Shown here one piece after another: positions 35,539 through 43,455 of a stretch of DNA of 64,000 nt. A program made the translations under genes and the position numbers. Positions within the stretch are counted from its first letter, which is position 1; every line of letters begins with the position of its first letter. The notes beneath the pieces were generated by a model. The model saw nothing but the letters and a program-made list of their open reading frames with translations, was not told the origin of the DNA and did no database searches. Source of the stretch: Halochromatium glycolicum (GTDB taxonomy: Bacteria; Pseudomonadota; Gammaproteobacteria; Chromatiales; Chromatiaceae); contig NZ_NRSJ01000008.1 of the NCBI RefSeq assembly GCF_016584085.1, forward strand, positions 62,001 to 126,000, in the 5' to 3' direction.

Positions 35539-37032
35539 ATGCACCTTCAGCCTGTGATCCTGTCCGGCGGCTCGGGCACCCGGCTCTGGCCCCTCTCGCG
35601 CGAGACCTACCCGAAACAATTCCTGCCGCTGACCGGCGCCCACACCATGCTGCAGGAGACCGCACTGCGGCTCGATGGCCTGGTCGATGAGCATCCGCGG
35701 CTTGGGCTACTGATGCGCGACCCGGTCGTTGTCTGCAATGAGGCGCATCGCTTCCTGGTCGCGGAGCAGTTCCGGCTGCTCGGGCGCGAGCTGGCGACGA
35801 TCCTGCTCGAGCCCTTCGGCCGCAACACCGCGCCGGCGCTGACGCTCGCGGCACTGAGCGTCGAGGCGGCCGGTGATGATGACCCGGTCCTGCTCGTTGC
35901 CCCGGCCGACCACGCGATCGTCGATGCCGAGACCTTCCGCAGCGCGGTCGCCGACGGTGCCACACTGGCCGAGCAGGGGGCTGTGATCACCTTCGGCATC
36001 GTGCCCGCAAAGCCGGAGACCGGTTATGGCTACATCCAGCAGGGCGAGGCCCGGCAGGATGAGGACCTCAATGGCCGCGCCTACCGGCTGCATGCGTTCG
36101 TCGAGAAGCCGGACCGGACGACCGCCGAGCGTTATCTCGACAGCGGCGAATACCTCTGGAACAGCGGCATCTTCATGATGCGCGCTTCGGTCTGGCTGGA
36201 GCTGATCCGCCGTTTCCGCCCCGAGATCGCCGAGGCCTGCGAGAACGCACTGGCGGCGGGCCATCGCGATGGCGAGTTCCAGCGGCTCGACGCGGTGCAC
36301 TTCAAGGGCTGCCCGAGCGACTCGATCGACTACGCGGTGATGGAGCGCTTGTCCGAGGCCGAGGCTCCAACGGAGCACCCGGCGCTGGTGCTGCCGCTCG
36401 ATGCCGGCTGGTCCGACGTCGGTGCCTGGTCGGCGCTCTGGGAGGTGCGCGAGCAGGACGCGGCCGGCAACGTGCTCGATGGCGATGCCTTCGTGCACGA
36501 GTCCAGGAACAACCTGCTGATCGCGCAGAGCCGGCTGCTGGCGGCGGTCGGGGTCGACAATCTGATCGTGATCGAGACCCCGGACGCGGTGCTGGTCGCC
36601 GACCGCGAGCGCGCCCAGGATGTGAAGACCGTCACCCAATTCCTGAACGAGGCGCAGCGCAACGAGCACCGGCATCACCAGCGCGTGCATCGCCCTTGGG
36701 GCACCTTCGAGTCGATCACGATGGGCGGGCGCTATCAGGTCAAGCGTCTGACCGTGAAGCCCGGCGAGGCGCTCTCGATGCAGATGCATCATCATCGCGC
36801 CGAGCACTGGGTGGTGGTCTCGGGCACCGCCAAGGTCACCTGCGACGAGAAGGTCTTCCTGCTGACCGAGAACGAATCGACCTACATCCCGATCGGCACC
36901 ACCCACCGGCTCGAGAATCCGGGCACCATCGCGCTCGAGATCATCGAGGTCCAGTCCGGCAGCTACCTGGGCGAGGACGACATCGTCCGCTTCGAGGACC
37001 TCTACAACCGCGGCGGTGACAGCAGTTGCTGA
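35539..37032 (+). CDS. Bifunctional mannose-1-phosphate guanylyltransferase / mannose-6-phosphate isomerase
   Basis: 497 residues, ATG preceded by GAGGAAACGC. The nucleotidyltransferase domain (1-about 290) starts HLQPVILSGGSGTRLWPLSR with the GxGTRLWP pyrophosphorylase signature, and continues with PKQFLPL, FVEKPD and NSGIFMMRA. The C-terminal cupin isomerase domain (about 370-497) has RPWGTFESI, MHHHRAEHWVVVSGTA and IPIGTTHRLENPG. This is the type II ManC/AlgA/CpsB architecture, making GDP-mannose from fructose-6-phosphate with a mutase. GDP-mannose feeds LPS or exopolysaccharide. No sugar-polymer genes are adjacent. Confidence 0.95.
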   Translation: MHLQPVILSGGSGTRLWPLSRETYPKQFLPLTGAHTMLQETALRLDGLVDEHPRLGLLMRDPVVVCNEAHRFLVAEQFRLLGRELATILLEPFGRNTAPALTLAALSVEAAGDDDPVLLVAPADHAIVDAETFRSAVADGATLAEQGAVITFGIVPAKPETGYGYIQQGEARQDEDLNGRAYRLHAFVEKPDRTTAERYLDSGEYLWNSGIFMMRASVWLELIRRFRPEIAEACENALAAGHRDGEFQRLDAVHFKGCPSDSIDYAVMERLSEAEAPTEHPALVLPLDAGWSDVGAWSALWEVREQDAAGNVLDGDAFVHESRNNLLIAQSRLLAAVGVDNLIVIETPDAVLVADRERAQDVKTVTQFLNEAQRNEHRHHQRVHRPWGTFESITMGGRYQVKRLTVKPGEALSMQMHHHRAEHWVVVSGTAKVTCDEKVFLLTENESTYIPIGTTHRLENPGTIALEIIEVQSGSYLGEDDIVRFEDLYNRGGDSSC

Positions 37033-37169
37033 GCCGTTACTGAGCCGGCGCTTGGTGTCGCGCGGAAGCAAGCAGGACTTCGGGGCACCCTTGACTCGGG
37101 CGCCATTTGCTGTAGCGGCGCTGCCTGGCTTTCGTTACCATCGCGGGCTTTTGTCAGCAGGGCATCAGC

Positions 37170-38261
37170 ATGGGCTTCAAATGCGGGATCGTCGGTCTGC
37201 CGAACGTCGGCAAATCGACGCTGTTCAACGCCTTAACCAAATCCGGGATCGCGGCCGAGAACTATCCCTTCTGCACCATCGATCCGAATGTCGGCGTGGT
37301 GCCGCTGCCCGATGCCCGGCTCGACGTGATCGCCGGGATCGTCAAGCCGGCCAATGTGATCCCGACCACGATGCAGTTCGTCGACATCGCCGGTCTGGTC
37401 GCCGGAGCCTCCAAGGGCGAGGGGCTCGGCAACAAGTTCCTCGCCAACATCCGCGAGACCGACGCGATCGCGCATGTGGTGCGCTGCTTCGAGAACGACG
37501 ATGTGGTCCATGTCGCCGGTCGGGTCGATCCGATCGGCGATATCGAGGTGATCGACACCGAACTGGCGCTCGCCGACATGGAGACGGTCGGCAAGGCGCT
37601 CGAGAAGGCGGTCAAGCAATCGAAGACCGGTGACAAGACGCAGCTCGCGCGCAAGGCGCTGCTCGAGCGCGTCAGTGCGCACCTCGACGCAGGCCGACCG
37701 GTGCGCGCCATGGGGCTCAGCGACGACGAGCGCGCTGAGCTGCGCGAGCTGTTTCTGCTCACGGCCAAACCGACGATGTACATCGCCAACGTCGCCGAGG
37801 ACGGCTTCGCGGACAATCCGCTGCTCGAGCGCATCCGCGAGCATGCTGCCGGGGAGGGCGCCATCGTGGTGCCGGTCTGCGCCGCGATTGAGGCCGAGAT
37901 CGTCGAGCTCGACGAGGACGAGCGCGCCGAGTTCATGGCCGATCTCGGGCTCGACGAGCCCGGCCTGAACCGCGTCGTGCGCGCCGGCTATCGGCTGCTC
38001 GGGCTCGAGACCTACTTCACCGCCGGGCCAAAAGAGGCCCGCGCCTGGACCGTCCCCGCTGGTGCCACCGCCCCGCAGGCCGCCGGCGTGATCCACAGCG
38101 ACTTTGAGCGCGGTTTCATCCGTGCCGAGGTCATCGCCTACGACGACTTCGTCGCCTGCAACGGCGAGCAGGGTGCAAAGGAGGCCGGCAAGCTGCGCAG
38201 TGAAGGCAAGGAATACATCGTCCAGGACGGCGATGTGATCCATTTCCGTTTCAACGTCTGA
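37170..38261 (+). CDS. ychF: Redox-regulated ATPase YchF (Obg-like)
   Basis: 363 residues, full length. G1 [18 protein letters not shown]2/G3 [20 protein letters not shown], and the NVAED-containing G4-like loop that shifts specificity to ATP. A coiled-coil insertion and a C-terminal TGS domain (about 278-361, ending [16 protein letters not shown]) complete the family architecture. YchF binds ribosomes and is linked to stress control. The tRNA-Met gene lies 69 bp downstream. In many relatives pth and ribosomal genes precede it, but not here. Confidence 0.97.
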   Translation: MGFKCGIVGLPNVGKSTLFNALTKSGIAAENYPFCTIDPNVGVVPLPDARLDVIAGIVKPANVIPTTMQFVDIAGLVAGASKGEGLGNKFLANIRETDAIAHVVRCFENDDVVHVAGRVDPIGDIEVIDTELALADMETVGKALEKAVKQSKTGDKTQLARKALLERVSAHLDAGRPVRAMGLSDDERAELRELFLLTAKPTMYIANVAEDGFADNPLLERIREHAAGEGAIVVPVCAAIEAEIVELDEDERAEFMADLGLDEPGLNRVVRAGYRLLGLETYFTAGPKEARAWTVPAGATAPQAAGVIHSDFERGFIRAEVIAYDDFVACNGEQGAKEAGKLRSEGKEYIVQDGDVIHFRFNV

Positions 38262-38329
38262 GTCCGCCGATGCGCCGCGCGGTCGGTATTGACCCGCCCC
38301 TGCAGAAACGCTATTCTGCACGGCTTGCC

Positions 38330-38406
38330 GGCTACGTAGCTCAGTTGGTTAGAGCGCGGCACTCATAATGCCGATGTCGGTGGTTCGAGTCCACCCGTAG
38401 CCACCA
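38330..38406 (+). tRNA. tRNA-Met (CAU), elongator type; integration site
   Basis: 77 nt including an encoded CCA. Acceptor arms GGCTACG and CGTAGCC pair perfectly. The D-loop has AGCTCAGTTGGTTAGAGC, the anticodon CAT is at 38364-38366 in CACTCATAATG, and the T-arm has GGTTCGAGTCC. The acceptor sequence matches elongator tRNA-Met and not the lysidine-modified tRNA-Ile. An integrative element has recombined into its 3' half. The gene stays intact because the element brings the same 3' sequence. Confidence 0.96.
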
Positions 38407-38449
38407 GAAATGCAAAGTCAAATCAGCCGCTTAACAGCGGCTTTTTTGT
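38362..38449 (+). other. att site, tRNA-proximal (88-bp direct repeat)
   Basis: From CTCATAATGCCGATGTCGG through the tRNA 3' end and the terminator to TTTTTTGT. Identical to 45079-45166 except one base in GAGTCCAcCCG (t at the distal copy). Confidence 0.9.
38424..38448 (+). terminator. Rho-independent terminator of tRNA-Met
   Basis: AGCCGC TTAACA GCGGCT followed by a run of T, 17 bp after the tRNA. It lies inside the duplicated att sequence, so a copy also exists at 45141-45164. Confidence 0.85.
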
Positions 38450-38525
38450 ATCGGCACTGGTCTGGAAATTGGCCGGCCTGGCTGGGGTCACGGTTTTCAA
38501 CGGTCGCGACGACGGCGGCCATAAG

Positions 38526-38555
38526 AAAAGCCGCAGGGTGGGACCGTGCGGCTTT
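38526..38555 (-). terminator. Terminator of the element's minus-strand operon
   Basis: Reading on the minus strand, AAAGCCGCACGG ... CCCTGCGGCTTTTC forms a stem with U-rich end just past the helicase stop at 38576-38578. Confidence 0.65.
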
Positions 38556-38575
38556 GGGTGCGGACGAAGCCGGGG

Positions 38576-40036
38576 CTAGCACCAGTCGATGTTGCTCTGA
38601 CCGCCCGCCCATCGCAGCGTGATCCAGCCGTGCCGCTCCGATTCAGGCGGCGCGACGACGTGCGCGGCGCAATTGTCTAGGGTGTCGTTACGCACCAGCT
38701 TGCCGCAGTGCGGGCACGGTCGGTATATGGTCCAGTCGTCGTCTGCTTCGAGCCGGTCTAGGCGGCGGCGGATGGTGTCGTTCTTGTCCTTGCGCTTCGC
38801 CTTGGTCGACTGATGTACGCTTTGCCAAGATCCGGGACCTCGAAATGTTCAGGCAGACCGAACCGCAGGGTATTGCCGGCATGATCCAGAATAACCGCAT
38901 CGGTCTTGCCTTCCGCCTTGCGAATGGCGCGTCCCATTTGATGCATGTGCAAGGCTTCTGACAGAGTAGGTCGGGCCAGAATGGCGCAGCTTGCGCCGGG
39001 ATAGTCGAAGCCGATGCCGAGCACGTTGACCGACGACAGGACCTTGATCTCGCCTGTGCGGAAGGCGTCGATGATTCGCTCGCGTTCGTCCGCCGTGGTG
39101 TAGGCGTCCAAGTGTGCTGCTGCGATGCCCTCGTCGACGAAATCCTCGATGATCGCCTTTGAATGCGCGATGTCGACCGCGAATACCAGGGTAGGCCGAT
39201 CGGTCGCGCGCTCCTTCCATGTGGTGATGATGTCGCCGACCAGTTCCTTGCGGTTGAAGGCTTCGCTTAGGCGATTGCCGGAAAAGCTCGTACCGAATTG
39301 CGCAGGATTTTCGTTTGCCTTCGAGGAGCGTCGCCGGGAGTATAGCCGGGCTATGTGACCGGCGGCGCGACGAAGAAGGCGAGCGAAAAGACCAGCAAGG
39401 CGGTATGAGCTTTGACAGAAATCGCCTTAAATGCGACTCGACGAAGTCGCCAGCGCGGACCTTGACCGACTCCAGGGCCTTGTCGATCTTGTCTTTCATC
39501 GGACAGAACGCGCGAACCGGCGTCAGAAATCCCTGATCGATTAGCCAGCGGACGGTCGGACCTCGCACCAGGTTGGTGAAGTGCTTTCCCCGGTCCGGCC
39601 GTAACGGTGTCGCCGACAGGCCGATGAACGGAACCGCGTTCCAGCGCTGCATCAGCTCGATGTGCGCTTTGTGCAGGACGTGTGCCTCGTCGATGATGAC
39701 AAAGCCGGCCGGCGGCGCCTCGCGCGCTCTAATCGATTGAATGGATGCGACGATGACGTCGTCGTCCGGGCGCAAGAATGTGTTGTCACCTTGGAATGTG
39801 CCGACCTTCAGACCGAGTGCAGCCAAGGTCCGCGCGGCTTGCATGACCAGCTCGACGCGGTCGACGATGAACATTGCGGTCGTCCCTCGGTCCGCCGATG
39901 CCTTGATCGCATGGCTTGCAACAACGGTCTTGCCGCCTCCGGTGGCGAGCGCACAGAGTTGGCACCGATGCCCGGCCGCATAGCCGGCTCGCAGCTCGTC
40001 GAGTAGCTGGCGCTGGAATGGGTACAGCTCGATCAT
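38576..40036 (-). pseudogene. DEAH-type superfamily 2 helicase, interrupted by a MITE and a frameshift
   Basis: The N-terminal part from ATG 40036 (GAGAG site) reads MIELYPFQRQLLDELRAGY, Walker A ATGGGKT, DEAH box, SATPLRPD. At 39426 a 157-bp MITE plus 3-bp duplication shifts frame. Removing exactly 160 bp joins ESHL to SEAFNRKELVGD in frame. The C-terminal helicase domain follows, with LSSVNVLGIGFDYPG and motif VI QMGRAIRKAEGK. Near 38815-38830 a second, one-base shift separates it from a zinc-ribbon tail (RPCPHCGKLVRNDTLDNC) ending at TAG 38576. The intact ancestor (about 430 residues) resembles phage replicative helicases. It overlaps the primase stop by ATGA. Probably inactive now. Confidence 0.85.
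39270..39426 (+). mobile_element. MITE-like repeat A, copy 3 (157 bp, TTA target duplication) inside the helicase gene
   Basis: GGCGATTGCCGG ... CAGAAATCGCC flanked by TTA at 39267-39269 and 39427-39429. It differs from copy 2 at only a few positions. Its insertion is younger than the element that carries it. Confidence 0.93.
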
Positions 40037-41076
40037 GATGCTCTCTTTCCCTTGAACGCATCGCGACAGAACTGATCCGCATCGCCGAGCTTGGCGATGA
40101 CGTCGGCGATGGTCCGGCCGTTGCAGCTTCCGTGGTGGCAATGAAAGCCGGGCCAAGTGTCCGGGCCGTCCTCGAAGATGACCGCGCCGGTCGCGCCGTG
40201 CGGTGTCGAGTGTCCGTCTCTCCAAGGGCACCAGACCGAGTGCGCTCCATTGCCGAGCGCGCGCCGGTACAGGTCGTGGGCGCGCATGAGAGCGACGATG
40301 TCGAGTGTCCGATAGTCGCCTCGGCCGGTGGCTCGAAAACCGCTCTGTGCGCCTCCTGCGCTGCTCGGCGGTCGGTTCTCGGCGCGACGCGCGTACTGAT
40401 CCGCTAGTCGCTCGATCAAATGCCGGTCAACCTGTCTCCATCGCGCCGGTATCCAGCATTGTGCGCGCCGATGCGGGCGCTCCGGCGTGTCCGGTCCCTT
40501 TCGATTTATGGTGCCGTAGAGCCGGAAGATGCGGCCGGGATTGCGGACCGAGCGATCGAAGTCGACCTCGTCGTCGGAATACTCCGCGTGCAGGCCGCTG
40601 TATATGGCTCGCAGCATCTCCGCGGTTTCGCCGTTATTCGGCAGCCGACAGCGATATTGCGCGTGGTAGCCGTTGCCGCTTAGGGCGTGTAACGGCATCG
40701 GCCAGTCCAGCTTGCGCAGCATGGCGACCAGGCCGTCGCGCCGACGATTCGCCGCTGCGAGCTCGCCGGCCGTGCTGCATACGCCAGCCGGTCGAACCGG
40801 ATCGAAATCGAACGGCAGCCGGGTGATCCAGCCGATCGCGTCATTCGTGATCGGCTCGCCGCGCATGGCGTTGGGTGCTGACCGTGGTCGCGGTGCATTC
40901 AGCGACGTGTACAGGTCGCCGTGATCCTCACGCTGCTGAATCTCCCTCTCGATGCGGTCAACGTCTGTGAACCAGCCGGTCTGCCAGCGACCGCCGGCAT
41001 GGTGGCGTAGCTCGACCAGGCCGTTATCAGCGAACAATCGGCTCAGATACTCGGTGCGGGTGCTGAGCTTGATCAT
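40033..41076 (-). CDS. Primase-polymerase (PrimPol/AEP-like) with zinc-binding C-terminal motif
   Basis: 347 residues. The N-terminal two thirds look like a PrimPol fold: LPFDFDPVRPAG carries acidic metal ligands, LHALSGNGYHAQYRCRLPN the strand-loop His, and FDRSVRNPGRIFRLYGTINR the conserved Arg-rich block seen in mobile-element primases. The C-terminus has a Zn-finger-like arrangement (WCPWRDGHS ... FHCHHGSCNGRT). The start overlaps the stop of the upstream gene (ATGA), and the stop overlaps the helicase start, so primase and helicase are translationally coupled. It probably primes replication of the element. Confidence 0.75.
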   Translation of the reverse strand: MIKLSTRTEYLSRLFADNGLVELRHHAGGRWQTGWFTDVDRIEREIQQREDHGDLYTSLNAPRPRSAPNAMRGEPITNDAIGWITRLPFDFDPVRPAGVCSTAGELAAANRRRDGLVAMLRKLDWPMPLHALSGNGYHAQYRCRLPNNGETAEMLRAIYSGLHAEYSDDEVDFDRSVRNPGRIFRLYGTINRKGPDTPERPHRRAQCWIPARWRQVDRHLIERLADQYARRAENRPPSSAGGAQSGFRATGRGDYRTLDIVALMRAHDLYRRALGNGAHSVWCPWRDGHSTPHGATGAVIFEDGPDTWPGFHCHHGSCNGRTIADVIAKLGDADQFCRDAFKGKRAS

Positions 41077-41714
41077 GCTGCATCCCCGAGCTTCACCGAT
41101 GGCTCGATCTCCTTCAGCCGGATACCTCGGCGGGCCGATCGCTTTATCTCGGCCTGATCGTCATCCGGCTGGCCGTGGTGCTGGCCGTCGGGCGCCAATC
41201 CACTCGTCCCCTCCCTCTCTGTAGATGTAGTTGAGGCTTGGGGGGAGGCATGGGGGGTCCCTTGCCAAGGGGCTTTGGAAGGGGCTTCCAAGGGGCTTTG
41301 CTGAGGCCGGAGCATGGGCCATGCGTCGAGGAAATGCGCGACCAGATGCGAAGCTGGAAGCCGTGCGATATGGCGCCGTGCCTCGATGACGCGCCAGTCC
41401 TTCGCGGCCGTTGCCTTGCCCTTCCAGGCGAATTGCCGCTCGCAGTAGTCCGGCAGGTAGACCAGGCCGGCGTCAGCGTCACGCATCAGCAGGCCGGCCG
41501 TCTCCAGGTCCTCGAACGCGCGCTCGACGATGTCGATCGGCTCGCCGACCATGCTCGCGACTGTGCCGTCGGAGACGTGATACAGGCCGGTGCGGTGCGA
41601 CTCCGGTCCGCTCTCGCAGTAGATCAGGACCTTGAGCGCGGCGTCGCCGAGCTTCAGCGCTTGGCGGAACTCGCGGATCCAGCGCGCCGGGTCCATATGG
41701 CAGTCCTTACGCAT
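41073..41714 (-). CDS. Putative replication organizer / winged-helix protein of the element
   Basis: 213 residues from ATG 41714, which has AAGGAGG seven bases upstream. The N-terminal region (ARWIREFRQALKLGDAALKVLIYCESG, then VSDGTVASMVGEPIDIVERAFEDLETAGLL) fits a winged-helix DNA-binding domain like those in phage replisome-organizer proteins. The C-terminal third is low complexity, with Pro/Ser/Thr- and Gln-rich stretches. It ends with overlap on the primase start. The assignment is from position and weak sequence style, and no exact family is recognised. Confidence 0.55.
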   Translation of the reverse strand: MRKDCHMDPARWIREFRQALKLGDAALKVLIYCESGPESHRTGLYHVSDGTVASMVGEPIDIVERAFEDLETAGLLMRDADAGLVYLPDYCERQFAWKGKATAAKDWRVIEARRHIARLPASHLVAHFLDAWPMLRPQQSPLEAPSKAPWQGTPHASPQASTTSTEREGTSGLAPDGQHHGQPDDDQAEIKRSARRGIRLKEIEPSVKLGDAA

Positions 41715-41811
41715 CGGGCGCCTCCTTGCTATCATCAGACTCGAACAGGTCGCATTGCTTAGCGCTCGGTCCGGTGCCAGCCGGCCGGGCGCCTCCACCC
41801 GTGTCATTCAT
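41707..41811 (-). CDS. 34-codon ORF coupled to both neighbours
   Basis: Begins MNDTGGGARPAGTGPSAKQC and ends ESDDSKEAPDA. Its ATG overlaps the stop of the AlpA-like gene (ATGA), and its TAA overlaps the start of the next gene by 8 bp. The tight packing suggests translation, but the sequence is short, acidic and has no recognised fold. Confidence 0.35.
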   Translation of the reverse strand: MNDTGGGARPAGTGPSAKQCDLFESDDSKEAPDA

Positions 41812-42068
41812 AACGCAGCCCTCCCTTGGCGCTGTTGTTCAATCCATTCCTGCTCGTCGGCGTCAAGAATGAGCCGTTGACCGGCGACCTTGATCGTTCG
41901 CGGCATCAGCTCAGGGTGCCGGTAGAAAGTCGAGGGATTGATGCCCCAGCGCTCGCAGAATCCCTTAATGGAGTCGGACGTCGGCCGGTTTGGATGGCTC
42001 TCTGGATCGACTCCCCAGCGTGCGCAGTAGTCTTGATATGCCTTGGACTTTGAGCGATTCGCTTTCAT
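41808..42068 (-). CDS. AlpA/excisionase-like helix-turn-helix regulator
   Basis: 86 residues from ATG 42068 (MKANRSKSKAYQ), with a GAGG site. In-frame ATGs upstream are less likely. KGFCERWGINPSTFYRHPEL is a probable helix-turn-helix, followed by MPRTIKVAGQRLILDADEQEW, the wing-like pattern of MerR/AlpA-type excisionases. Such proteins switch on excision and replication genes in prophages and PICI satellites. The dyad sequence just upstream (42151-42202) could be its operator. Confidence 0.65.
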   Translation of the reverse strand: MKANRSKSKAYQDYCARWGVDPESHPNRPTSDSIKGFCERWGINPSTFYRHPELMPRTIKVAGQRLILDADEQEWIEQQRQGRAAL

Positions 42069-42150
42069 TGCAAAACCTCGCGCAACGGTGCGACCGATGA
42101 GCCGCATTGCTCAGCCGTTGCGATGGTTTGCAAGCATTGACCGACACGCT

Positions 42151-42202
42151 AAGCGAATGAAATCGAAACATTAGGCGAATAATAGATTCGCATTGATTCG
42201 CT
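42151..42202. promoter_or_regulatory. Nested GCGAAT/ATTCGC dyad upstream of the AlpA-like gene
   Basis: AGCGAAT (42152-42158), GCGAAT (42175-42180), ATTCGC (42186-42191) and ATTCGCT (42196-42202) form two nested inverted repeats. The inner pair is separated by five bases. A further GATTCGCT is at 42056-42063. This suggests an operator for an element regulator, or iterons of a replication origin. Confidence 0.55.
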
Positions 42203-42217
42203 CGGTCCCAGAGGCAC

Positions 42218-42243
42218 AAAAAAGCCGCCAGGATCGGCGGCTT
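42218..42243 (-). terminator. Rho-independent terminator after the toxin gene
   Basis: On the minus strand AAGCCGCC GATCCT GGCGGCTT is followed by TTTT, about 40 bases past the RelE-type stop. It separates the integrase/toxin unit from the regulator/replication unit. Confidence 0.8.
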
Positions 42244-42281
42244 AGTAGGTGTCGGTTTGACGCGACTCGATGGCGAGCGGT

Positions 42282-42545
42282 TCAATGTCGACGATAGACT
42301 TGGCTCCGATGTCCGACTTTGACGACGAGGATCAGGAGACGCTGATCCTGAATCTGGTAGATGGCGCGGTAGTCGCCGCTGCGGATGCGGTACAGGTGGT
42401 CCTCGCCGGATAGCTTGACGACGCCGGCCGGGCGCGGCTCGATGGCGAGCGCGTCAACGGCCTTACCAAGCTGGCGTTGAGCCGCTGGGCTCAGCTTGTC
42501 GAATTGCCGCTTGGCCGCCTTGGTGAAGGTGACCTTATAGGCCAT
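42282..42545 (-). CDS. RelE/ParE-family toxin
   Basis: 87 residues, typical RelE length. VTFTKAAKRQFDKLSPAAQ, AGVVKLSGEDHLYRIRSGDY and RAIYQIQDQRLLILVVKVGH follow the RelE fold, with basic Arg and Lys residues and a C-terminal Tyr available for ribosome-dependent mRNA cleavage. It overlaps the antitoxin gene by 11 bp. Toxin-antitoxin pairs commonly stabilise integrative elements. Confidence 0.9.
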   Translation of the reverse strand: MAYKVTFTKAAKRQFDKLSPAAQRQLGKAVDALAIEPRPAGVVKLSGEDHLYRIRSGDYRAIYQIQDQRLLILVVKVGHRSQVYRRH

Positions 42546-42741
42546 GTTCCGCCTTCACGGCTTCCCATGGGATGGTGTCCTCGTCGCCTTGTTCGATCTG
42601 AGCCAGCGCTTCGCGCGCCTCCTGCAAGTCTTCGAGATCCTCAAGTCGTTCGATCAAGGCTTCGTACTCAGCGATCGGTAAGACGACAGATAGGCGCTCG
42701 CCGTCTGGGCTTGTTAGGAATTGCGGATGAAGTTCGGGCAT
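42535..42741 (-). CDS. Type II antitoxin paired with the RelE-like toxin
   Basis: 68 residues: a short N-terminal beta segment (QFLTSPDGERLSVVLPIAEY) and an acidic helical C-terminus (EDLEDLQEAREALAQIE) typical of Phd/RelB-type antitoxins. It precedes and overlaps the toxin, as expected for an autoregulated operon in which the antitoxin binds its own promoter. Confidence 0.85.
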   Translation of the reverse strand: MPELHPQFLTSPDGERLSVVLPIAEYEALIERLEDLEDLQEAREALAQIEQGDEDTIPWEAVKAEHGL

Positions 42742-42765
42742 ATTTGGAACCTCGGTCGGTGGTCA

Positions 42766-43455
42766 TTACGGCTTTGCCTTGTTTCTCTGATTGCGGATTG
42801 TTCCCGCTATGCTGTCTGCCTTTCTTTTTGGGTCGTGATGGCCTGGGAAGTGCTCTTTGACTGCTTGCCGACAGGCTTCGGCCATATTCTTGTTTTCTTT
42901 CGGCTGACCCTGATAGATTTGGATTGCGAACGCTGCGGCTTCCGCTTTCGTCACACGGCGGCCGGGCTTGCCAGGCTCGACGATGGGGATCTCGAGCGCC
43001 GACGCGACCGCTGTCTCGCTGGTGCCTTCTTCCTGTGTGGGCATCTGAGTGGCGTCAGAGGGGCCATTGGCTTTGCGCGTCCTGCACAAGTCCAGGATAG
43101 TTTCTGGCATCTTGAACCATAAGACTGAAGCCTTGGGCTCGTCTTGGTTGAGAATGAGAGCAGCGTCCATCAATTCAGGATGGTTGACGCCCAACACGCG
43201 GGAAGCCCAGTCATGAACTTCCTCAATCGTGACCGGGAAGTCTAGCCGACACGCGTCTTCAAAATCCCATAGGGCATCGATTTCATTGTCGCTTAGGCCG
43301 AGCCTGTTGATTTCCCTCGAGTCAGGCATGCCGACTGCGCGCACGCCGTTTTCATCGATCACGAAGTCGCCGTTGTCGCCGATCTTGATGTGCGGTCGCA
43401 GCTGTCTCACGAACTCTCGCATTCCGATGCGGTCAGGGTCGAAGTGACTGCTCAT
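42766..43455 (-). CDS. Hypothetical protein of the integrative element
   Basis: 229 residues. ATG at 43455 overlaps the integrase stop (ATGA). The sequence is soluble, mixed and acidic (PDRIGMREFVRQLRPHIKIG, NEIDALWDFEDACRLDFPV), with a basic C-terminal helical tail (AFAIQIYQGQPKENKNMAEA). No fold is recognised. Coupling to the integrase suggests an accessory role in integration or excision, or a cargo function. Confidence 0.6.
   Translation of the reverse strand: MSSHFDPDRIGMREFVRQLRPHIKIGDNGDFVIDENGVRAVGMPDSREINRLGLSDNEIDALWDFEDACRLDFPVTIEEVHDWASRVLGVNHPELMDAALILNQDEPKASVLWFKMPETILDLCRTRKANGPSDATQMPTQEEGTSETAVASALEIPIVEPGKPGRRVTKAEAAAFAIQIYQGQPKENKNMAEACRQAVKEHFPGHHDPKRKADSIAGTIRNQRNKAKP

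Noticed and set aside
38800..38840. Programmed -1 frameshift in the helicase
   Set aside because: No clear slippery heptamer with a downstream structure, and the gene is already broken upstream by the MITE, so decay is simpler.
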